Assembly (NCBI GenBank): GCA_947490345.1
Contig: CANLGL010000041.1
Coordinates: 1 to 47,906, forward strand
DNA length: 47,906 nt
Reading direction: 5' to 3'
Origin: Deltaproteobacteria bacterium
GTDB taxonomy: Bacteria; Myxococcota_A; UBA796; SXON01
The translations under genes were made by a program, and so were the position numbers. Each line of letters begins with the position of its first letter. Position 1 is the stretch's first letter. Below the pieces are notes generated by a model that saw only the letters and a program-made list of their open reading frames with translations, was not told where the DNA came from and ran no database searches. Positions 43,209 through 47,906 of this stretch are shown piece by piece.

Positions 43209-44845
43209 CAGTAAGTCACGAAGAGAGGGTCCTGCAAGAGCGCAGACACGGTGCCCTTCCAGGCGTCGGCGGCGTCGGCGTCGGCGGCATCGGCACGGGC
43301 GGCAGCGAGGTCCGTCCAGAGCGCGCCCACCTCCGCGAGCCAGGCCGCATCGGCCCGATCGCCGTACAGACGCCGATGTAGTCGCGACAACTCAGAGTCG
43401 AATCGGGCGTCGCCGGGCCGGTCGGTGAGCGAGATGCCCTCGAAGAGCTGCGCTGCCCCCCCCTCGACCAGCTCGACCTGCACCGCATGGCCCGCCGCGG
43501 CTTCAGTGGCGCGCTGGGCGACCAGGAGCCACGTCAGGCCCGGCGCGGACTGGCTCCGCGTCGCATAGAAGCCATCGACGCCGCCGCCGAGGAGGCGGTG
43601 GCCCCAGGTGTCGTTCCGGAGCTGCTCGAAGCCCTCATAGGTCCAACGAAAGCCGGTCAGGTCTTCGAGCACACTCGCGAGCAGCGGCGCGTCCAGGAGC
43701 CTCACCACGAGCTCGCGCGATCGGGTGTCGGCGCTTGCTGCCGACCCGTAGCCCCCGGCGCGGTACCGTTCGCCGTCCGTGACCGCGGCGAGGACCCGGT
43801 CGAAGCGGTCGTCCGCCGCAAACGCGGCCGTCAGGGCCTCCAACTCGAGGTTGTCGGCCGACGACACCGGGCGTCGCCACAGCAGGCTCGCCGCCGTCTC
43901 GGCGGTGCACCTCGCGAAGCGCGGGTCATCGGCCACCAGCCGCCCGAGGTGCGCGAGGCCGTCGAGGGGCTGACCGAACCACGCCGGTTCCACGCCCAAG
44001 AGGTCCGGGCCGAGCTTTTCGCGCTCCGGGTGGTAGTTCGCCAGCTCCACCAGGTTGTATTCGTTTGCCGGCCAGAAGCCGAAAAGCGCGGTCGCCGCGG
44101 GGTCCAGCGACGCGTGGCACCCGAGACAGGCCGGATTCTGGCGAAGATTGTCCTCCAAGCCCAAGTCCGGGTCTCCGCCGCTGAGCGTCACCGCGCGCCC
44201 GCTGTAGTCCTCGCACAATAAAAGCCTGGTGATCGCGGCCACCCGGCCCCGGTTGTAGTTCGAGACAGTTGAAAAATAGCGCCACCACAAGCCGTTGGTG
44301 GACAGGACCCCCGCCGCGGGACGGGCATCGGTGTAGTGGACGACGCGCCAGCCGCTCTCCCCCGCCGGATAGTCGACCGGCCACAACGGCCCCGTCACCT
44401 CGTTCGCCATGGTCCAGTCCGCAGTCACGATGGTTGACCATGGCGCCTTATCCGCGGCCACCCTAGCCAATAACCGAAGGGGCTCCTCTCCGACCGCCCG
44501 CTCGAAGGGGTACTCCAGGGTGGGGTCGCCCGCGAGCTGCGGGTACTCCTCGTAGCGCACCAGGAACTCATCCACCTGGGTGCGCCACGCCTGGCCGAGC
44601 AGGTCGACAAGGCGGGCCTCGAAGCGGGGGTCGTCGAAGAGCCCGTCCCGCAGATCGCCGAGCGCGCTGCCGGCCTCCAACTCGTCAAGCTCGACGATGG
44701 AGGGCAAGGCCCCACGCAGATCGAGGCTCATCCGGCGGTAGAGGCGCGCGTCCCCGAGCGACACCAGCTCCGTCGACGGCGTCGGGGCCTCGGTCGCGGT
44801 GGCGCACCCGACCGCCAGCGCCAACGTCCAGACCAGCCGGGTCAT
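43208..44845 (-). CDS. DUF1549/DUF1588-type lipoprotein with CxxCH
   Basis: The 545-residue lipoprotein (LAVGC, Cys14) has the DUF1549 opening YRRMSLDLRGALPS (36-49). It has a heme-type motif CLGCHASLDPAA (Cys240, Cys243, His244), as in the DUF1592/DUF1588 proteins that accompany DUF1501/DUF1552 partners. The family, common in Planctomycetes and myxobacteria, is thought to process large polymers, but this is unproven. The start at 44845 is chosen by its ATGA overlap with the upstream gene. Confidence 0.82.
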   Translation of the reverse strand: MTRLVWTLALAVGCATATEAPTPSTELVSLGDARLYRRMSLDLRGALPSIVELDELEAGSALGDLRDGLFDDPRFEARLVDLLGQAWRTQVDEFLVRYEEYPQLAGDPTLEYPFERAVGEEPLRLLARVAADKAPWSTIVTADWTMANEVTGPLWPVDYPAGESGWRVVHYTDARPAAGVLSTNGLWWRYFSTVSNYNRGRVAAITRLLLCEDYSGRAVTLSGGDPDLGLEDNLRQNPACLGCHASLDPAATALFGFWPANEYNLVELANYHPEREKLGPDLLGVEPAWFGQPLDGLAHLGRLVADDPRFARCTAETAASLLWRRPVSSADNLELEALTAAFAADDRFDRVLAAVTDGERYRAGGYGSAASADTRSRELVVRLLDAPLLASVLEDLTGFRWTYEGFEQLRNDTWGHRLLGGGVDGFYATRSQSAPGLTWLLVAQRATEAAAGHAVQVELVEGGAAQLFEGISLTDRPGDARFDSELSRLHRRLYGDRADAAWLAEVGALWTDLAAARADAADADAADAWKGTVSALLQDPLFVTY

Positions 44846-45939
44846 GGCGCCGGCTCCCACAAGCTTGCCAGCACCGACGCCCAGGGCACACAGGCCGTGC
44901 CGACGACGACGCCCTCGGGATCAGCGGCCGCGCCGCAGCCCGAACAGTCCGATGCCAGCGTGATCGTGGACCAAGCTCCCGCAGCGCCCCGCACGAGCAG
45001 CGTTCCGCTTGTCGGCGCCCCCGGACAGGTGAGCGTATCGACGGTGACGCCGTCCAGGTAGACCGACGCGCCGCCAAGGGTGATCCCCCCGCTCAGGAGC
45101 GCCTCGACCCGCGCCGAGGACCAAGTTCCTTCCATGGACACCGACAAGCTGGGGGACTCCGCGAGCCAGCCCGACTCCCACGGCATGCCCCAGGTGCCGT
45201 ACATGGACTGCGAGAAGGCGCGCGGTTCGCCCCCCGCCGCGCGCCACCAACGCACCTCGCCCGCGAGCGTCCCATAGGCGCCAGCCGGCTCCTGTACGGA
45301 TGCGTCCCCCGTGAGCCACTCCTCGACGCCGTCCGCATCGACCTCCTCCTTGCGCAGGGTGAGGCCCGCGAAGGTCCAGCCCGCCGCGGTCGTGCAGCCA
45401 ACCAGCGGCGACTGGAACTCCCCGAGGCCGAACTGCCAGCCGAAGGGGCAGTCGGACTGACCGTGGACGGCGAGCAGGGTGCGGTAGGCTTCCCAGAGCC
45501 GCTCGGCGCGCGGATAGCCGCTGGCGAGCGCGGCGGTGCCAGACGCCTCAATCGCAGCGACCGTCGTGGTTCCAACGACGCCCACGTCCGCTTTCCGGTC
45601 GGCAACGACCGGCTCACAGGTCAAGAACTCGTCGAGCAGCTCGAGATCCTCGACCGAAAGGCCGCCCCCGACCGGCATGGACTCGCGCTCGACCGCCGCG
45701 CGGATGGCGTCGCGCTGCCGCCAGACGTCCGCGGCCAGGTCGAAGTCGACCCCCGGCGGCGCGCCGCGACGGTCGGGCGTGTCGGCGGAGTGGCATGACC
45801 CACACCAGGTGCGAAAGAAACCCTCGCCCCATCCGGACCAGCTCACGCCCGAGGCCGGCGGGCAAGCCGCCGCGGCGACCGACGCCGGCGCGGTGTCACA
45901 AGCGGCGAGCAAAGCGAGGAGCACACTGCACGATACCAC
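44842..45939 (-). CDS. lipoprotein with a cytochrome-like CxxCH motif
   Basis: The 365-residue lipoprotein (LLAAC, Cys14; GTG start at 45939, with a second GTG a few codons on) has TWCGSCHSADTPDRRGAP (Cys46, Cys49, His50), then SMPVGG and LELLDEFLTC, as in short cytochrome c domains fused to DUF1549 partners. The C-terminal 240 residues are beta-rich and unrecognised. It heads the operon with the DUF1549 and DUF1501 genes, suggesting a redox partner. Confidence 0.78.
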   Translation of the reverse strand: MVSCSVLLALLAACDTAPASVAAAACPPASGVSWSGWGEGFFRTWCGSCHSADTPDRRGAPPGVDFDLAADVWRQRDAIRAAVERESMPVGGGLSVEDLELLDEFLTCEPVVADRKADVGVVGTTTVAAIEASGTAALASGYPRAERLWEAYRTLLAVHGQSDCPFGWQFGLGEFQSPLVGCTTAAGWTFAGLTLRKEEVDADGVEEWLTGDASVQEPAGAYGTLAGEVRWWRAAGGEPRAFSQSMYGTWGMPWESGWLAESPSLSVSMEGTWSSARVEALLSGGITLGGASVYLDGVTVDTLTCPGAPTSGTLLVRGAAGAWSTITLASDCSGCGAAADPEGVVVGTACVPWASVLASLWEPAP

Positions 45940-46041
45940 GGCCAGGGAAGCGCCGCCGCCGCGCTCCGGCGTCGTCGGGCACCGGGTCCACCGCGGTCGG
46001 CCCGCGTGCGGGGATATGGAATTTCCGGCAAATGACAGCGC

Positions 46042-46082
46042 TGACGATCGCTTGACGATCGGTATTTGGGTTTTTGGACATT
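46042..46082 (+). promoter_or_regulatory. promoter and operator-like repeats of the right ASST-like gene
   Basis: TGACGATCG occurs twice with an 11-bp period (46042-46050 and 46053-46061), one helical turn, and a TGAC lies 9 bp further upstream. The second copy overlaps the -35 box TTGACG (46052-46057). GGACAT follows 18 bases later after a T-run, as in the left paralog. The layout suggests a regulator that binds the -35 region. Confidence 0.5.
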
Positions 46083-46090
46083 AAGGCGAC

Positions 46091-47422
46091 ATGACGTTCC
46101 TGCTCCTCGCCCTCGCCTGCCAATCCGCGCCTTTGAGTCTGTCGGAAGCCGAATCCGAGGCGCTCGAGGTCGAAACCCGCGTCGACGAGGACTCGGAGAC
46201 GGTGCTCACGGTCACCTGGACGACCGAGACGACGAGCGACGCGGTCCTCGAATACGGCACGGACGACCGCTACGGGGCCGTCGTCGAGGGTTGGTCCTCT
46301 GACGACGGCCTCGAGCACGCCGTGGTCCTCGCCGGGCTCAGCGCCGACCTGGAGTGGCACTGGCGGGCGGTCGCCCAGACCGAGGACGGCGAGCTGGTTT
46401 CGGCGGACGGTGTTTTCCAACCTCCCTCCCCGCCGAACGATTTGCCGCGCCTCCAGGTCGCTGGGAACTCCGACCAGCTGGTGCTGAGTCCCGTCATCGG
46501 GGGCGAGAGTTTCGCGGCGATCTACAACGGCGCGGGCGAGCCCGTCTGGTGGAGGAAGTTGTCGACGTCCCCGGTCACGTTCACTCAGGCTCGCATGAGC
46601 CACGACGGGAAGGCCGTGATCGTCATGGCCACCCTGCCCGAGCTCGGCGAGTCGATGGCGATCGTCCGGATGCCCGTGGCCGGCGGCGCGCCGGTGATCA
46701 CCTACACCCCGAACGGTCACCACGACTTCGTCGAGCTTCCGACAGGCGGATACGCGGTGCTGGTCAAGGACGTGCGCCCCTTCGGCAGCGACACGGTCGA
46801 GGGCGACGCGATCGTGGAGTTCGAACTCGATGGCACCAGTCGCACCGTGTGGAGCACCTGGGACGCCGGTGATCCCGATCATCTCGACGCCATGGCCACC
46901 CTGGTCAGCGGCGACAAGGAGTGGACCCACGACAACAGCCTCGCGCTTTTGGACGGGAACTACTGGGTCTCCAGCCACCGCCTCTGCACCGTCTCCATCG
47001 TCCATGCGCAAACCGGCGCGCTCGTCGCCGAGCTCGGCAGCGGTGGCGACGTCGCCCTCACGGGCGGAGACGGCTTCGGTCCGCAGCACGCGGCCCTTCC
47101 GGTCGAAGGCGGCTTCCTGGTGTTCAACAACCGGCCCACCAACGGCGGCGAGATGTGGAGCGAAGCGGTCCAATACGATGTCGACCTCCGGGCGGGGACC
47201 TACGCCCGCGCGTGGAGCTACGATGCGGATCGCAGCGTGACCACGAGGATGCTCGGCAACGTCGAGCCACTTCCGCAGGGGGGCCATCTCGTGTCGTGGG
47301 GCTCGGCGGGGCGCTTGACGATCCTCAACGAAGCCCACGAGCCAACCTGGGAGGCCTCAGCGCCCCTCGGCCACGGCTTCGGCTACAGCCACGCCGTGCG
47401 CGATTTTTCCGGCGAGCCGTAA
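46091..47422 (+). CDS. arylsulfotransferase-like propeller lipoprotein, right paralog
   Basis: The 443-residue lipoprotein (MTFLLLALAC, Cys10) repeats the layout of the left paralog: a fibronectin-like domain (about 30-105, LTVTWTTETTSDAVLEYG to WHWRAVAQ) and a beta-propeller with HHDFVEL, WTHDNSLAL, FGPQHAALP, FLVFNNR and HLVSWGSAGRL. Conserved His and Arg positions match the ASST family. It runs towards the repeat lipoprotein at 47574. Divergent from the CxxCH lipoprotein gene. Confidence 0.75.
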   Translation: MTFLLLALACQSAPLSLSEAESEALEVETRVDEDSETVLTVTWTTETTSDAVLEYGTDDRYGAVVEGWSSDDGLEHAVVLAGLSADLEWHWRAVAQTEDGELVSADGVFQPPSPPNDLPRLQVAGNSDQLVLSPVIGGESFAAIYNGAGEPVWWRKLSTSPVTFTQARMSHDGKAVIVMATLPELGESMAIVRMPVAGGAPVITYTPNGHHDFVELPTGGYAVLVKDVRPFGSDTVEGDAIVEFELDGTSRTVWSTWDAGDPDHLDAMATLVSGDKEWTHDNSLALLDGNYWVSSHRLCTVSIVHAQTGALVAELGSGGDVALTGGDGFGPQHAALPVEGGFLVFNNRPTNGGEMWSEAVQYDVDLRAGTYARAWSYDADRSVTTRMLGNVEPLPQGGHLVSWGSAGRLTILNEAHEPTWEASAPLGHGFGYSHAVRDFSGEP

Positions 47423-47527
47423 GCGCGCAGCCGCTGCCCCCTCCCCGAAACAGCGCGCCAGCGCGGTTGCAGCGCATGACCTCATGCAGCTTCCCCGCCG
47501 CAGCCCGGGTAGCCTTTTTCACGTACG

Positions 47528-47557
47528 TTGACAGTTCCACGAAAAGTGGCCGATACT
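47528..47557 (+). promoter_or_regulatory. sigma-70-type promoter of the right repeat lipoprotein
   Basis: TTGACA (47528-47533), an 18-bp spacer and GATACT (47552-47557) repeat exactly the boxes and spacing of the left paralog, including GTTC right after the -35 box. The spacer holds CCAC-GAAAA-GTGG, a small inverted repeat. Confidence 0.75.
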
Positions 47558-47573
47558 GCCAGCGGAGACGACC

Positions 47574-47906
<333 letters not shown>

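Overview
The window is very GC-rich DNA from a Gram-negative, predatory/soil-type bacterium, most likely an uncultured Myxococcota (former Deltaproteobacteria). The grounds are indirect: a MYXO-CTERM-like Cys/hydrophobic/Arg tail on a subtilase-like protein, MopE-like DCDD metal-binding motifs, FG-GAP/VCBS proteins, Asp-Thr repeat lipoproteins, about fifteen predicted lipoproteins, a sigma-54-type promoter, and tight ATGA/GTGA gene overlaps. No rRNA, tRNA, phage, CRISPR or intact transposase gene was seen, and no transcription factor is encoded.

Region 1 (1-6.8 kb) is mixed housekeeping and envelope genes: a beta-CASP metallo-beta-lactamase-fold RNA-processing-type hydrolase, an L,D-transpeptidase-like protein without a signal peptide, a coiled-coil protein, a lipoprotein with an S74-like chaperone tail, a mannose-1-phosphate guanylyltransferase-like enzyme, a Cys-rich lipoprotein and an ALG5-like glycosyltransferase. 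Two short gene remnants lie between them.

Region 2 (6.8-15.8 kb, minus strand) is a complete clade II-type nitrous oxide reductase operon in the order nosZ, cytochrome c, membrane protein, nosD, nosF, nosL, nosY, with overlaps or 1-nt gaps throughout. It starts at a near-perfect sigma-54 promoter, and NosZ itself has a lipoprotein signal. Upstream lie a GH1 beta-glucosidase lipoprotein and a dolichol/diacylglycerol kinase-like membrane protein. A 138-140 bp hairpin repeat occurs both here and at the left end of the window.

Region 3 (15.8-22.2 kb, plus strand) is a coupled four-gene operon: a lipoprotein with FlgD-like and transglutaminase-like domains, a small exported protein, a 1088-residue subtilase-like protein with VCBS repeats whose catalytic Ser and oxyanion Asn are replaced, and an SGNH hydrolase.

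Region 4 (22.2-47.9 kb) is an accessory surface locus. It holds four more SGNH hydrolases (two fused to a multi-pass membrane domain), two sulfatase-superfamily lipoproteins lacking the formylglycine Cys, two formylglycine-generating-enzyme-like lipoproteins lacking the active-site Cys pair, a BNR/sialidase-like lipoprotein with collagen-like triplets, an FG-GAP lipoprotein, a large GT-C-like membrane protein, a Pro-rich lipoprotein and a DUF1501/DUF1549/CxxCH-lipoprotein operon. It is bracketed by paralogous pairs (arylsulfotransferase-like propeller plus Asp-Thr-repeat lipoprotein) in inverted orientation, and the two repeat lipoproteins keep the same promoter. The likely common theme is modification or display of a surface glycan or lipid; this is inference from families and order, not demonstrated.
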